Source: Marthasterias glacialis
Lineage: Eukaryota > Echinodermata > Asteroidea > Forcipulatida > Asteriidae
Assembly (NCBI GenBank): GCA_911728455.2
Contig: OU452226.1
Location: 24,442,872-24,506,871, forward strand
Length of the DNA: 64,000 nt
Reading direction: 5' to 3'
In this document: piece by piece, positions 32,005-43,340 of the stretch
How the letters are laid out: every line of letters begins with the position of its first letter
Numbering within the stretch: the first letter of the stretch is position 1
Made by a program: the position numbers and the translations under genes
The notes under the pieces: generated by a model
Told to the model about the DNA's origin: nothing
Seen by the model: the letters and a program-made list of their open reading frames with translations, nothing else
Databases searched by the model: none

Positions 32005-32984
32005 TATTTGTACCATGATGCGTTGGGAAAGTCTTTTTCAATTCGGCCACAAATATTCTTGTTCTCTGAAGAGTGCTCAATGTGATACCATTGTACTCCT
32101 GTTTAAGTAAACAATGAATGACAGGATAGCACAGCGTTGACATTGGTACACCTGATTTACAGTTTTGTGGTGGACCTTTTGCAGGATTTTACATCCTTTT
32201 CAAATCCAAATTCAGACCATGGGTTGAATGGTCTGGATGCGCCTTATCCACAGTTCCCCCCTACTCAGAAGAACAGTCTCTCTGTGTTTATCTAGTGCCT
32301 CGGTGCCCTGTTAAAAGTCGTGTCAGAAATATAGTGGTAAAGCATATAGAAGTGATGTCCGACAGGTGTATGTAAAGCCTCTGGATGTTGACTGTTGATC
32401 TTTAAACACAGAAACGCCTTGTCACAACCCTGGAAAAAAGCTGGATCAATATAAACTCTGCACAAAGTAAAAATGATTGAATTTGGATTTGAAAAGGATG
32501 TAAGATCCTGCAAAAATCCACCACTAAACTGTAAAACAGGTTCTAAAAATGTCAACGTTGTGTTATCATGTCATTCATTTTGTTTACCTAAACAGAAGAA
32601 CAATGGTATCACATTGAGCACTTTTCAGAGAACAAGAATATTTGTGGCCGAATTGAAAAAGACTTTTCCAACGCATCATGGTACAAATAACTTGTCCGTT
32701 TAAAATGACAGTTCATGGAGATATGGAGTTTTTCTCTGGGAAGCGGGCTGTGGAAATTTAACCGGACGTCCAAACGTTCAGACTGTCTGAATAGCTTTAT
32801 CCGGAACTATGAGGACCGAAGCCGTCTCCGTTTCTGGAGCCTCTCTTCCGTTTCTGGAGCCTCTCTTCCGTTTCCAGGTGTTTACCCTGAGCAATCGAGG
32901 TCATCTAAAAGCTTAGGAAGAAGATAACAAAGCTCGGATCGTGTGTACCGTTAATTAAACAATACATAATAGTTTTTACAAACA

Positions 32985-33067
32985 GGCTTATGCTCACTTC
33001 CCAGTATACATTTCTACGCGAAGTTTCAACGACAAGAAGTCGTGTGCTTACATGAAGTTTGAGCACA
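32985..33067 (+). promoter_or_regulatory. Proximal promoter / 5' UTR of the intact FReD gene (tentative)
   Basis: CTTATGCTCA, TATA-like GTATACATTTC (33,003-33,013) and AGAAGTCGTGTGCTTACATG lie just before the ATG. The block is conserved in the left arm near 30,690-30,790 and in the relic at 37.24-37.30 kb. No start site can be read from sequence. Confidence 0.4.
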
Positions 33068-33485
33068 ATGGGGCTGTTTATCCATCTACTCGTGATCGTT
33101 ATGATCGTGAAGTCTCAAGCTGAACTACAAGTTGCATCCTCTGGTAATGAGCAAGATACATGTAGTAAGGTACACGAGTTGAAGACTATAGTATCAATCT
33201 ACCTAAATACGGTTAACACTGAACTAAGCACAACAAGACATCAGCTGGAAGAGCTGAAAGATGCAGTCTCTGCCAATCAAGAAACTGTTTCTTCAGAGCT
33301 GGAAGATGCAAATCGTAAGATGGACGAGTTGCAGGTTGCAGTCTCTGGCAATCGAGAAACGGTAACTTCTCAACAAAGAAACGTGGAACATCAGTTGGAA
33401 GAGTTGCAGACTGAAGTTTTTGATACCAAACAACAATTAATACAGCTTCAAGTATCAGTATCTACTATAGTTAATCTCCTACAAG
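33068..33485 (+). CDS. FReD exon 1 (signal peptide, coiled coil)
   Basis: 139 codons plus one base, donor GTACGT. It differs from the left-arm copy by retaining five T in GAAGTTTTTGATACC, which keeps the frame open to the donor. Confidence 0.9.
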
Positions 33486-35352
33486 GTACGTGGCTTTTTA
33501 GACCCAACGAGTCTTGATATCTTACCCTTGTATCTCTGTTCAAGAGTGAGAGACTCATCACTCTATCCTGAATTATTTCATTAGTCAAAGAAGACTTGTG
33601 TATTTTATATATGCATGATAACTTTCAAAGGGCTTTCCCTCTGTACTATAGAAAAAATTAAATCATGCCCATGTTTCAAAGAACTGAAATTAGGGAGTTA
33701 TAAAGACTACTAGTTGTTACTTCAATTGTTAAATTACTCTACAGCTAGCAGTACCCTTTGAAGAAGAAACAAATCAACTAAACAAAATGGATTAAATTTC
33801 CTTTAAAAACATACTGACTGGAGTCCTATTTCTTGATTTGATTTAAAGGTACCAATTCCACTGACGAGGCTTTTACAAGTGAAGCGGCTGAGGGAAGCAA
33901 GTTAGTCACAACGCCAGAAGCCGGTAAGCGTATTCAGGCTTTACAAAATGTGAATGCGGGGGTCTGGTAGCTTGGGATGGAGAATACTTAAGTCAATCTT
34001 GAAGTGGGCGGTCCATATCCTTGGAGGTTCATGAAACTTGGAGAAAGTTACTTTTAACAATTAATATGTACTAGATTTGGTAAGCGTATGTCTGATGATG
34101 AACTGGGAAGTAATTCAAGAACAATATTGAACTGTTGGACTTCGACTGCATGAAGATGGAGAGGGAAGAAGACGTACACATTATATTGCAGTTTACGGAA
34201 ATACAAAGCTATGTTTTGTTTTCTACATTATACTTGTACAGTTGGACCTACCTTTCCAAAGGATTGTTCCGAGATTCTTGCGGGGGGTGAGTCGATGAGT
34301 GGCGTGTACACGGTTCAACCTCTAGACTCCGGTGAGGCTTTCCGGGTGTATTGTGATATGGAGACAGACGGTGGCGGATGGACGGTAAGATAACTCACGT
34401 TAGAGTATTATCACCAAGAAAAGGTCGTGTGTCAGCAATTAGGCTAAGTAATACAAATAGACAAATATAAATTGATTTTGTTTCTTTGATAGCTATTCCA
34501 ACGGCGCCAGGACGGCAGTGTTAATTTCTATCTGGACTTTGCCAGCTACAGCCGGGGCTTTGGTGATCTAGAGAGAGAGTTTTGGCTCGGTAACGACAAC
34601 TTGCACCGTCTGACCGCTCAGGGCGAGTACGAACTTCGCATTGATCTCTTAAGTTTCGAAAACACGCCCGGGTATGCCGTCTATGACTCGTTCAGCATCG
34701 CTGATGTGAGTGACAACTACAGGTTGGTGCTGGGAGAGTATTCAGGAACCGCAGGTAAGAAATTAATTTCATCTAGTCAGCGGAAAATTCAAATATCGGT
34801 ATAATGCCAATCAAGGGAGGACAGGTTACATTGTTTTTATTTGTTTGCATTCACACACAAAATCCATTCATTGTTTTTAAATCAGAGAAACTAAGGAGGC
34901 ATTAAGGAATTAAAAGAATGAAACTGAAGTACACTCGGATTGTATCTCAGCAATTGCCGCTCCGTTTGTTCCTTTTGTTTCTAACACTACACCATCAATC
35001 ATAATACTTAAGGTAAGTAATGTAAGAACCAAATATAAGTTTACAGTTCCCCCTGGCTACAGCACCTTGATTCTTCTGACTATATGACCGCGTGTGTTAT
35101 CTTTCAGGAGACGGGTTAGCTTACCACAACCACCAGGCCTTTACGACCAAAGACCGAGACAACGATAAAGGTAACATTAACTGCGCCGTGTCGTACCACG
35201 GAGCCTGGTGGTACACTTTTTGCGTGAACTCCAATTTGAACGGGAGGTACTTCCAGTCGGCCTCACTCAGAGGCGAAGGAATGCAGTGGTACTCCTTCGC
35301 AAATTACCGCTCGCTCAAAACTACCGAGATGAAAATTAGAAGTAAACTTTAG
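33068..35352 (+). CDS. Secreted coiled-coil fibrinogen-related protein (FReD), intact
   Basis: Exons 33,068-33,485, 33,849-33,923, 34,242-34,384, 34,493-34,754 and 35,108-35,352, all GT-AG and in phase, give about 380 residues. The start is the ATG in MGLFIHLLVIVMIVKSQA, a signal peptide; an in-frame TTG nine bases upstream is not used as start. Residues about 45-140 form a heptad-like coiled coil (QLEELKDAVS, KMDELQVAVS, QLEELQTEV). A short Thr/Ser-rich linker precedes the C-terminal fibrinogen domain: PKDCSEI, VYCDMETDGGGWT, VFQRRQ-like [39 protein letters not shown] and a TEMKIR end. The layout resembles ficolin/tenascin-type lectins that bind glycans or microbes extracellularly; the ligand cannot be told. 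No collagen region. It lies head to head with the pseudogene. Confidence 0.92.
33849..33923 (+). CDS. FReD exon 2 (linker)
   Basis: 75 bases between TTTAAAG and GTAAGC. Encodes a polar linker (NSTDEAFTSEAAEGSK). The left arm keeps an exon of identical length. Confidence 0.85.
34242..34384 (+). CDS. FReD exon 3 (start of fibrinogen domain)
   Basis: Acceptor TTGTACAG, donor GTAAGA. Encodes KDCSEILAGGESMSGVYTVQ and FRVYCDMETDGGGWT, the first disulphide pair and signature of the fibrinogen C-terminal domain. Confidence 0.9.
34493..34754 (+). CDS. FReD exon 4 (domain core)
   Basis: Acceptor TTTGATAG, donor GTAAGA. Encodes [33 protein letters not shown] and ELRIDLLSFENT, the conserved middle of the domain. 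Confidence 0.92.
35108..35352 (+). CDS. FReD exon 5 (calcium/ligand region, C-terminus)
   Basis: Acceptor TATCTTTCAG to TAG. Encodes FTTKDRDNDKGNINCAV, a typical calcium-loop region, then GAWWYTFC and KTTEMKIRSKL. Some aromatic positions usual in ficolins are changed (FANYRSLK). Confidence 0.9.
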
Positions 35353-35639
35353 ACCTTATTATGGTTGAGAACAAACTCATAGCTTACGGCATGCAGTAAA
35401 CATTTCCCTGATAATGGTTATAAATTGACTCATTTAATTTTCAATAATGTTGCAGTAATATGCTGAGAGGCCACAAGGTCCAATTCTTACGATTAACGGG
35501 AATCAGCATCGTAACGCAATTGAGATACCGGTATTTGATTATGTAGGCTGTAGAACTATAGTGACGTAGAGTATCAATTATATTATTTCTATTGTTATTA
35601 TTGTTTTTGTTATTTCTTTCTGGTAATGCAACCAAGTGA

Positions 35640-35890
35640 CCCTCAAAAGTGACTAGCACTGTGACCCGTAGGCCTGAAGATACCTGTGTAGAGAAGATTT
35701 TGAAGTAAATGTCAGTTTTAGATGTGGGAGGAAAACCCTAAATAGGGAAAACCCACGCAATCAGGTAGGGACTGAAAACCCAATCCACATGCAAGGCTCC
35801 AGTCGGGGATTCGAACCAGGGTCCACAGAGGTGAAAGGCAGGGAAAGAAACCACTGAGCCAACCTGAACCAATGAAAAAGACATTGATAT
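35640..35890 (-). repeat. tRNA-derived SINE (family 4), right arm copy
   Basis: Reverse complement of 24,815-25,084 with GGGGATTCGAACC as reverse B-box. It ends just downstream of the intact FReD gene. Confidence 0.75.
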
Positions 35891-36004
35891 GTCTTTATTA
35901 TTTTGTTACAACATCACGGTACAATGTGAAAACATTAACTGTATTATTCGGGAAGTTTTCCAGCTTACTCTTTATTGCTTACGTTTTCATATTTTAAAAC
36001 AAAT

Positions 36005-36240
36005 TCAGAAATAGGGTCTTTTAGATCTTAATGCGGTGGAGAACAAACTCATGAGCACACGGTATGCATTAAACATATGCATGATTTCAGCTTATTATAT
36101 TGTCTAATATTATTGACAATAAATTTTACACCTTTATTGTACAAGTCTGATGTCAATCAGCTAACATAATGTATTATAAACGAGAATCCACATTGTAACG
36201 CAAAATGCTCAGCGAATTATATGCAAAGCTCGTGCAGACC
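36005..36240 (+). pseudogene. Relic of FReD 3' end and downstream flank
   Basis: TTTTAGATCTTAATGCGGTGGAGAACAAACTCATGA resembles the stop and 3' flank after 35,340 (shared GAGAACAAACTCAT and GCATTAAAC/GCAGTAAAC). Further flank similarity runs to about 36,230. Only the tail of a copy remains. Confidence 0.6.
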
Positions 36241-36589
36241 AGTAAGAAAATGTCCTTTGATACTACTAATGGTACTATTCTTAAGAAGCAATTATACAAA
36301 CAAGTTTATGTTCGAAATAAATTCTTAATAGTTCACTATTCAACTTTTGATCGAGGCTCATTAATTTTTTAATCGTCTTTTTAATTGTAATTTTGCTGCA
36401 AAGTGCAGGTTTTATCCCTTGAAGCGTTTGGTTACCGCAAAGTATCCGACTATACTTCAATTGAAATCAGATTTTGTTGATTGTCCTGATTTCAAATTTT
36501 AAAATGAAAACAAAACAATAGAAATTTTGAAAGCCGTGCTTCATCAGTCGCCTTGGTAGTGCCGGGGAAATTGCAAACCTTTTTTTTTT

Positions 36590-36883
36590 TGTTCAAAATT
36601 GAGCTGAACAGTGAAAGGTCTAATTCCCGGCGAATCCCTGGCACTGCCAGACGAAAATTGGTTTGGACTCGGGCCAGATCCGGGTTTATAAGTACTTGAT
36701 ATAAATTGACAAAACTTCATGGTAGTGCACGAAAAAGAAGTGAAGTCACATAAAAAAAATTGAGGTTAACTCGGTCGAATCCAAAACGGAAACACGTTCA
36801 CGCTATATAAGAGGTTGATGGTTCTACAATTTGCCCACCAGGACAAGGCACCCAGAGTGTCATTGGACGATACTCAATAGACC
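36590..36883. other. Intergenic, nothing recognised
   Basis: No gene or known repeat identified between the FReD relic and the GACCGATTGCGCGA element. Confidence 0.45.
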
Positions 36884-37215
36884 GATTGCGCGATCTACGT
36901 CACGTGACCCCTGTTGGGTTGAAAATGTAGACACACACGTAATCCTCCATAGGAAAGGGTGGTACGGTACACGATGATTAATGCATTTAGTTAATTCTAT
37001 CGAGGCTTTTTTGGCTCGAAATCTGTGAAACATATTTCAGAGTTTGTACCAAAGACCTTCAAGTGGCTGAATAAAGCCAGTAAGGACAGTTCCAGCAAGT
37101 CTTGAAAATTGTAAAAGTACCGTATAAATGTGCACGACGGAACGTTAGGCCAGACGACCGCGATCACCACACACTTTTCAACACAAAAATTTCAAAGCTT
37201 TGAAGCTGAAAACCT
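36884..37215 (-). mobile_element. Half of a TAGACCGATTGCGCGA inverted-repeat element
   Basis: Starts TAGACCGATTGCGCGATC and matches, reverse-complemented, the right half of the fuller copy at 37,614-38,437 through ATTTTCAAGACTTGCTGGAA and TGGTGATCGCGGTCGTCTGG. It is cut off at 37,215 before the FReD relic. Confidence 0.7.
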
Positions 37216-37224
37216 CCAAAGAAA

Positions 37225-37612
37225 TTCACTACATTCATATCCATGTATGCATTTCTATACCAAAATACCAACAAGAAATCGTGTATTGGATAGTTAAATT
37301 TTCATAGCACTATGGTGAATGAGTAAGTTGCAGGTTGCAGTGTCGAGCAACCAAGAAATTGTTACCTCTGAACTTAGAGACACAACACATCTGGTTTCCT
37401 GTCAGTCAAAACTACCGAGATGAAAAGAAGTAGTAAAGTATAGACCGTATTATGGTGGGGAACAAAATCATAACATAAGGTATGCTGTATATAAGCACCT
37501 ACCGGTACCTGATACTGTTTCAAACTTGTCATAATTGTTGCATTGAATTTTCAATAATTTACTATGACTATTATTTTCAATAATATACTGCGAAGCCTCA
37601 AGGTCAAACGAT
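37225..37612 (+). pseudogene. Collapsed third FReD copy
   Basis: In order: promoter-like CAACAAGAAATCGTGT, a coiled-coil exon piece (AGTTGCAGGTTGCAGTGTCG...CAAGAAATTGTTACCTCTGA), then directly the last-exon end (CAAAACTACCGAGATGAAA), stop region and 3' flank. The fibrinogen domain and introns are deleted, so it is a remnant of a gene copy and not functional. Confidence 0.75.
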
Positions 37613-37613
37613 A

Positions 37614-37952
37614 ATAGACCGATTGCGCGACGATGTTGACATGCGGTCACGTGACCCCCCTACTGGGTATAACGCCGTACAGCTGATGGCTAAATACGTG
37701 TAAAGAGATATGCCGTGGCACAGAATGAGTTCGAAAACAGTCGATTTTACTTTTGTTAAGTGATCAATTACTCGATCAGCCCCCTTATTTAAAGTAGTAT
37801 GTTGTGGCATTAATTTAAATCACATCTCTGTTTCACAATTTAACAGAATTCTACAAAAAAAGTTTTTTTTAGCCATGCACTACCGGCGTCGGACGACTAT
37901 TATGTAGCCCGCACCCGCCTGTTATTTTGTTTGTAATGTAGGCCTAAATCAC

Positions 37953-37991
<39 letters not shown>

Positions 37992-38437
37992 AAACAACGC
38001 TGGAAAAGTGAGCATTTTTACCTAGCCTTGCAAAATTTCAAATAGGTAGAGGAATCACACAGTTTTGGAAAGCAATTTCTTTGGATGATTTCAGCTTCAA
38101 AACTTTTGTGTTGAAAAGTGTGTGGTGATCGCGGTCGTCTGGCCTAACCTTCCGTCGTGCGCTGTATACATCGTGCAAATTTATACGGTACATTTACAAT
38201 TTTCAAGACTTGCTGGAACAGTCCTTACTGGCTTTATTTTTAGCCACTGGCTGGAAGGTCTCTGGTACAAACTCTGGAATATCTTTCACAGATTTCGAGC
38301 AAGAAAAGCCTCGATCGAATAAACTAAATGCATTAGACATCGTGTACTGCACCACCCTTTCCTATGGAGGACGTCGTGTGTGTTTACATTTTATACCCAA
38401 AAGTGGTCACGCGACGCGGGTCGCGCAATCGGTCTAT
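37614..38437 (+). mobile_element. TAGACCGATTGCGCGA inverted-repeat element, fuller copy
   Basis: Ends TAGACCGATTGCGCGACG and TCGCGCAATCGGTCTA are inverted repeats about 820 bp apart. The interior has a run of more than 30 A near 37,956-37,987. End motifs related to GATCGGTCTA occur at 7.2, 12.5 and 55.8 kb. No transposase recognised. Confidence 0.65.
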
Positions 38438-38659
38438 TGCAAATCGAAGTCGATTTGGGACCATCATCCGAAATCAGTCACTTTTTACATGAACAGCAAT
38501 GAAAATGGATCATCTTAAAAGCTGTAACTCCTTTGTGTACCCAGAAAGGAAGGTGCAGGCCCCCCATATGTGGTGACGTTTCAAGAATTTGTGAAATTGA
38601 TAACTATGACTTCCTGTGTAGAGAAGAGTTATCGAGAAGAAGGTGGAAAACACGCAAAA

Positions 38660-38702
38660 AAAAAATAGTTGTTCGGCTGCTAGCCGTACACCTGAAAAAA
38701 AA
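38660..38702 (-). repeat. Hairpin like the Helitron-family 5' end
   Basis: TGTTCGGCTG / TAGCCGTACACC followed by A-rich sequence; on the minus strand it reads TCAGGTGTACGGC. This is close to the AGGTGTTCGG hairpins at 28.16-28.24 kb and here begins with TC. The rest of 38,440-39,667 shows no gene. Confidence 0.45.
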
Positions 38703-39667
38703 TGATACACAAAGGGATTAAAAGAAACAGAGGAGAATATTATAAACAGATTTGAAAGGAATTAGGGAGACAAAAATATGGGCTATACTCTGAGTAATAA
38801 CGCCCCTCTGAACAGAAGAATTGAACCATGGAGGAAGTAATGACGTGGGAATACATGATTATCTGGAGTAACGGTGTGAGCTGCGGTGTTACCTGGAGAC
38901 GAGCCATTGAATAAAAGTATTATTGGGCAGTGTGTGAGTGCGAGGGGTCTTGCATTATTTACTGAGATGAACAAAAGCCTTTGTCACAGCACACTGGAGT
39001 CAACTAATAATATAAGAAAGCTCTTTGCGAATTATTCGCTGTTTGGTTTCTGTCGGTCTTTGCAGTTACGAGTATCAGTTTCGGTTGATCTATTCCCAAA
39101 TTTACAATTAAAAGTAAAATGTAAGAATGCAAAAAAGGACTGATAGTAGGGAAGAAATGGGAAATATCTGGAGCCACCTTTTGATGATACAAGCATGGAA
39201 TTTGGCACAGTCGGTCAGAGTAAATCAGAAAAAAAGATATTTTGCTAAAGGGCCATCGCAGAGTTTTCCTTTGAAACAAAATAGGTATGATAACAAGCAA
39301 TTTTCAAAATGACTGCCATTGCCTGTTATTCTACGTATATATATTTTTTCAAAGGACAAATCTGCGTTGGCCCCATAGCCAAATATCTTTCTCATGACAT
39401 ACTCTGACTGTGTGCCAAATTCCATGATAGTATCATCAGATGCACAGTCTGATCACATATCTGCCGTGTGTGCTATTATGACCAAAAAAAATAACTACCG
39501 GAAAATTTTGTTGACAATAAAACACATCCGTTATCTTAGGACGTGTGTGATGCTATTCTGCTCCACATGAAATCGTTGATTTGTTTCATTATATAAATTT
39601 TTTAAACATAATGTTCGGAATCTATGTGAGAATTTTTTTTTAATTACTTCTTTTCTTTTTTTTCTTT

Positions 39668-40000
39668 CAAGGTAAAACATTGGTAAAGCTGATAGTGCAG
39701 TGTTCTTACTTTGTGTGATTCAATATACACATGACAACACAATCCTGTGAAAAATTGGGCTCAATCCGTCGTCTGAGTCCGGAGAAAATGGTGAAAAACC
39801 GTGCACACTTTTCAGCATGTAAACACATTTTCCTTAATTTCGATTATTGCATCCGAAAGTAAAATGGGGGTTTTCCAATTTAATTTTCTCGACTTTGACA
39901 GTATTTAGACAGAAATATTCCCATGGAAGATTGGTATTGATAATATGTGAACTTCATAATCAGTAAGATTTGAAAATGATACAAATAAAAAGGATTTGAT
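39668..40000 (-). repeat. Dispersed repeat, inverted relative to 3.4 kb
   Basis: Reverse-complement match to 3,435-3,770. Lies 240 bp from a second repeat that also has its partner in an ANAPC7 intron. Confidence 0.7.
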
Positions 40001-40234
40001 GAATACCAATTCCGTAGTCTGCCTTTAAGATATGGTTGATACCTGGTAATAAATGAAATATTCCAAAACCGCAGTAAACCAGCTGATTACAAAACACATG
40101 AACCATAAGATGCTGTTTTGAGAGATGATTTCTTCTACTCGAGTGAATATTTGAGATAATATTGTTCAGTGGATTTTGTATTTTATTTATTTATTTATTA
40201 TTATTATATACATATATATTTTTGATACAATTTG

Positions 40235-40425
40235 CCCATCACAAGGCCCAAAGGCCACTCGAGGTGTGGGCTATTTTTTTGTAGGGATAGAAACCTGCCC
40301 CAATGTGCAGAAACAAGACATGGCGAGATATAAACGCAAGTCTCTTCACAGCACAGCTAAGAACAGGGTAGGGTAAATTAATTCGTTGCGAGACAAACAT
40401 AACTGCCTCTTCCCCCATTGACATG
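40235..40425 (+). repeat. Dispersed repeat, inverted relative to 11.6 kb
   Basis: Shares AAGGCCCAAAGGCCACTCGA, AAACAAGACATGGCGAGATA and ACATAACTGCCTCTTCCCC with the reverse strand of 11,620-11,800. Confidence 0.7.
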
Positions 40426-40519
40426 TTTAGACAGTGAAAGGTTTAATCTTTGGAAACCTTTGGAAACTACTATAAATTCGAGTTAGTCCATCATCTAGAG
40501 TTTGTGCTGATGACACACC

Positions 40520-40728
40520 TTTGTTCTCAAGTACATTCTTCGTAGGTATTTGTTCTCAAGTACATTCTTCGTAGGTATTTGTTCTCAAGTACATTCTTCG
40601 TAGGTATTTGTTCTCAAGTACATTCTTCGTAGGTATTTGTTCTCAAGTACATTCTTTGTAGGTATTTGTTCTCAAGTACATTCTTCGTAGGTATTTGTTC
40701 TCAAGTAGGCCTACATTCTTTGTAGGTA
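40520..40728 (+). repeat. 29-bp tandem repeat, about seven copies
   Basis: Unit contains TTGTTCTCAAGTACATTCTT and CGTAGGTAT. Copies are almost identical; the last has a short insertion. Confidence 0.95.
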
Positions 40729-40818
40729 ATGCAAACTCAATGATTCACATCCAGAAGTTTGCAGCTGGATTTTGTTCTGTCTCTTTGTTGCTTATGTTCA
40801 ACGGCCGCCCATTATTAA

Positions 40819-40984
40819 GGGAATAAATGAGTGGTGACTCGTTCTTAAACGGCCGTTTAAAACCGGCAGGGTCGTGGCCGTGCGATAAAGGCCCGAGCCG
40901 AAGGCGAGGGCCTTTATCGCACGGCCACGACCCTGCAAGGTTTTAAACGGCCGTTTAAGAACGAGTCACCACTCTTTTATTCCC
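40819..40984. repeat. Near-perfect 79-bp inverted repeat, 6-8 base loop
   Basis: Arms begin GGGAATAAATGAGTGGTGAC and end GTCACCACTCTTTTATTCCC, with inner AGGGTCGTGGCCGTGCGATA. Only a few mismatches. GC-rich against an AT-rich background and bordered by TTAAACGGCCGTTTAA, itself palindromic. Confidence 0.93.
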
Positions 40985-43150
40985 ATTCATAAATGCCCTT
41001 TTGTTAAAAAGTATTGAAAAATATGGAAAATTGGTTTTAAAAAAGGTTTTGGATGGTTTCGTTCATTTGTCAGTTTGCAGTTCATGTTCAGGGGCCCTGC
41101 TTTGCTTGTGCGTCTGGTTGTCGCCTCCCCTATGTGTGATTGTACGATTTAGATTTTCAAAACACGAAACCAGACTAAATAACAGCTGTGTGTGACTGTT
41201 GGTCGTCGCGGCGGCAAGGCTGTGGTGAAACTCAGAAAGAATCTTTAGAAATACATTGTTTTCACAGTAAAATAAGAGGAACTTTATTAAAACTGACAAC
41301 TGCTGAAGAATGGAGAAACATTTTAAGGAATTGTAACGTCATGTATCATGGCAGACTGTCACATAAGTAGGTGATTTTTCATTTTCTTGCTTCTATAACT
41401 ATAAGCTGTAATTTCATCACCTGTGCACTGCTGGAACCTAGGCCAATTTGATGTTGACTGATCTCGGTCTGCTTTCTCCTCTCTGACATTGTTCTGCCTC
41501 TTCAACCATAACTTCCTCATCAGTTATATCGTCAATATCAAATTGAAGGTCAAAATTACCTTGCAATTTATCAGACATTTTAACTAAAATCCAATAAATG
41601 TCTAAAAACTTCCTACAACTTTTATCGTGCACAAACAAACCAGCAAATATGAGCAGACGATATTTTCTAAACACTTTTGACAGTTCTTCAGCCTCGTCCA
41701 AAACATTGCTTTTTAAGTGTTTTTATTAAAGCTCCATTTAATTTCCTTATTAACATTTTCTCTTTAAAATATGATGATTTTACCTCATACATTTGTTGTA
41801 TGCTTGTGAAAGTAACCATCTTTAAGGAATGTTTATTTATTATTTTGAAAAATAAATAAAGTTATGCAAAATAATAAGTTAAAGGATAACAAAATCTCAA
41901 GTTTTGTTATTCATGTTCAGGGGCCAATCACAATCCAACTGGTTTTAAACAGCCCCAGCTGTGTCTTTATCAGCCGTTTAAAGTCACTTAGAAATGGTCA
42001 TGTGACCACTTCTTAGCCAATAGGATTGTCTAAACTGTCTGGGGTATTTATGAATGCATATTATATTTACCACGTTAAATACACGCAGGTCAATTTAGCA
42101 CGGCAGTAGTAATACCACCACGTTTTATACTCCTAACCCTGCGTGCTGGGAATGCAGCAACTGCCCGTAGGCATGTCACGCAACTGCAATCACATCACAT
42201 CATCAATTTACTGAGTACGTTAAACCGGTTCTCAATGTAGCTCTGATCCGGTACCTAAATGTAGTCCGGATCTCAAAGTTGATGGCCCCAATATTTTTGT
42301 TTTCTCTGAACAAACAAAATTTGACACGTGATGCTGTTTTATACGGAGTCCCTAATGGGACGTGAGGAGAAACAAAAAATTGGAGATGAAAGAAAATTGG
42401 CTTCTCCATTAATGTCCATGGGTGGGAATGGTTTGTGGGACAAAACGCGTGAGACATAATGCTTCACATTTTTTTCTCCTCATGTTTAAAAGTGGGTAAC
42501 AGTTGTTAAAGAACTACTGCTTACCATTTAGTGGATTTTTATGCAATAAATTAACATGAAAGCTTATAACTTTCTCAAATCTATTAAAATAGCTATTTAA
42601 AATTCAAATCTAAAACGCGGGTGAAATTGGCAAAAAAAACCTGACCTAGATCTCAGTTGAAGCCCAAACCTAGATGTATCTCCAACCTTGTAGGCTAACC
42701 TAAATAAAGCCCGATTATGTACCAGTTACCACAAAATATTTCTTTGCAGTGATTGTAACAGTTGCGCGTGACTGAAATACGCGCTGGTTTATTATACGCG
42801 CTGGTTAAAACGAATGATAAGCGGTCGGTGACGTCACGTGCACAAAGTCCATAGTCATGGGTCATGCATTAAAAAAAATTACTCAACAACGAACCGACTC
42901 ATCCGTGCCCATTATGAGCTCGTGAAACAACATAAAATTTGCCTACACTTGCACGAAGGTCAGACAGAGCTTTGCAATTCCCAGTCGTGGTTAATGTTTA
43001 AATAATGCCATGGACGGGGCTTAATGGATAGTGGTTCATCATCAGAATAACAACAAAAATAACAAACAAATGAATAACAAAAAAATAATTGACACTTACT
43101 AATATCAAAACCGCGATAGCATACAAACCACTTTGACCAATTAAAAAATA
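40985..43150. other. Intergenic; no gene recognised
   Basis: Open frames at 41,188-41,370 (plus) and 41,438-41,701 (minus, acidic, 87 codons) have no motif I recognise. They may be remnants of an element bounded by the 40.8-kb hairpin and the ATTTATGAATGCAT sequence near 42,046, which echoes ATTCATAAATGCCC at 40,985. 42,060-43,150 holds nothing recognised. Confidence 0.4.
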
Positions 43151-43154
43151 AACG

Positions 43155-43340
43155 CAGTGGCGTAACCAGACATTTTCCGGGCAAGCGGGTGCAGTACATA
43201 ATTTCGGGGCTTTTTGCTGTATCAAACTATTCATTTGTGCATTTTTTTTATTTTCGTTTCTTCTTCGAATTTTTTATTTTTTTGGGGGGGAGGGGGTGGG
43301 CCAAGAGGGGGGCAAGGGTTCGGAGTGGTTGCGCCATTGA
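43155..43340 (+). repeat. GTGGCGTAACCAGAC-type MITE
   Basis: Starts GCAGTGGCGTAACCAGACAT. Contains a G-rich run near 43,283-43,315 and the phrase ATCAAACTATTCATTTG, shared with 19.53 kb. Confidence 0.6.

Larger units (their letters stand above)
24703..32203. repeat. Left arm of a large inverted duplication
   Basis: Pairs in reverse complement with 32,474-35,975 and shares flanks, all five FReD exons, introns, promoter region and the inner 200 bp. It is longer than the right arm because of insertions at 25,085-28,240 and 31,055-32,004. Removing them leaves about 3.4 kb, close to the right arm's 3.5 kb. Confidence 0.9.
32474..35975. repeat. Right arm of the large inverted duplication
   Basis: Contains the intact FReD gene and uninterrupted versions of both insertion sites of the left arm. 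The spacer between arms (32,204-32,473) shows no recognised gene. Inner arm sequence at 32,474-32,700 mirrors 32,004-32,203 at high identity. Confidence 0.9.

Noticed and set aside
30977..32085. Several 80-170-codon frames on both strands across the foldback arms
   Set aside because: 42-bp repeat unit is a multiple of three without stops, so frames are open by arithmetic; the element explains the sequence.
41438..41701. Acidic 87-codon minus-strand frame as a gene
   Set aside because: No recognised domain, no splice or homology support; may be a transposon remnant.
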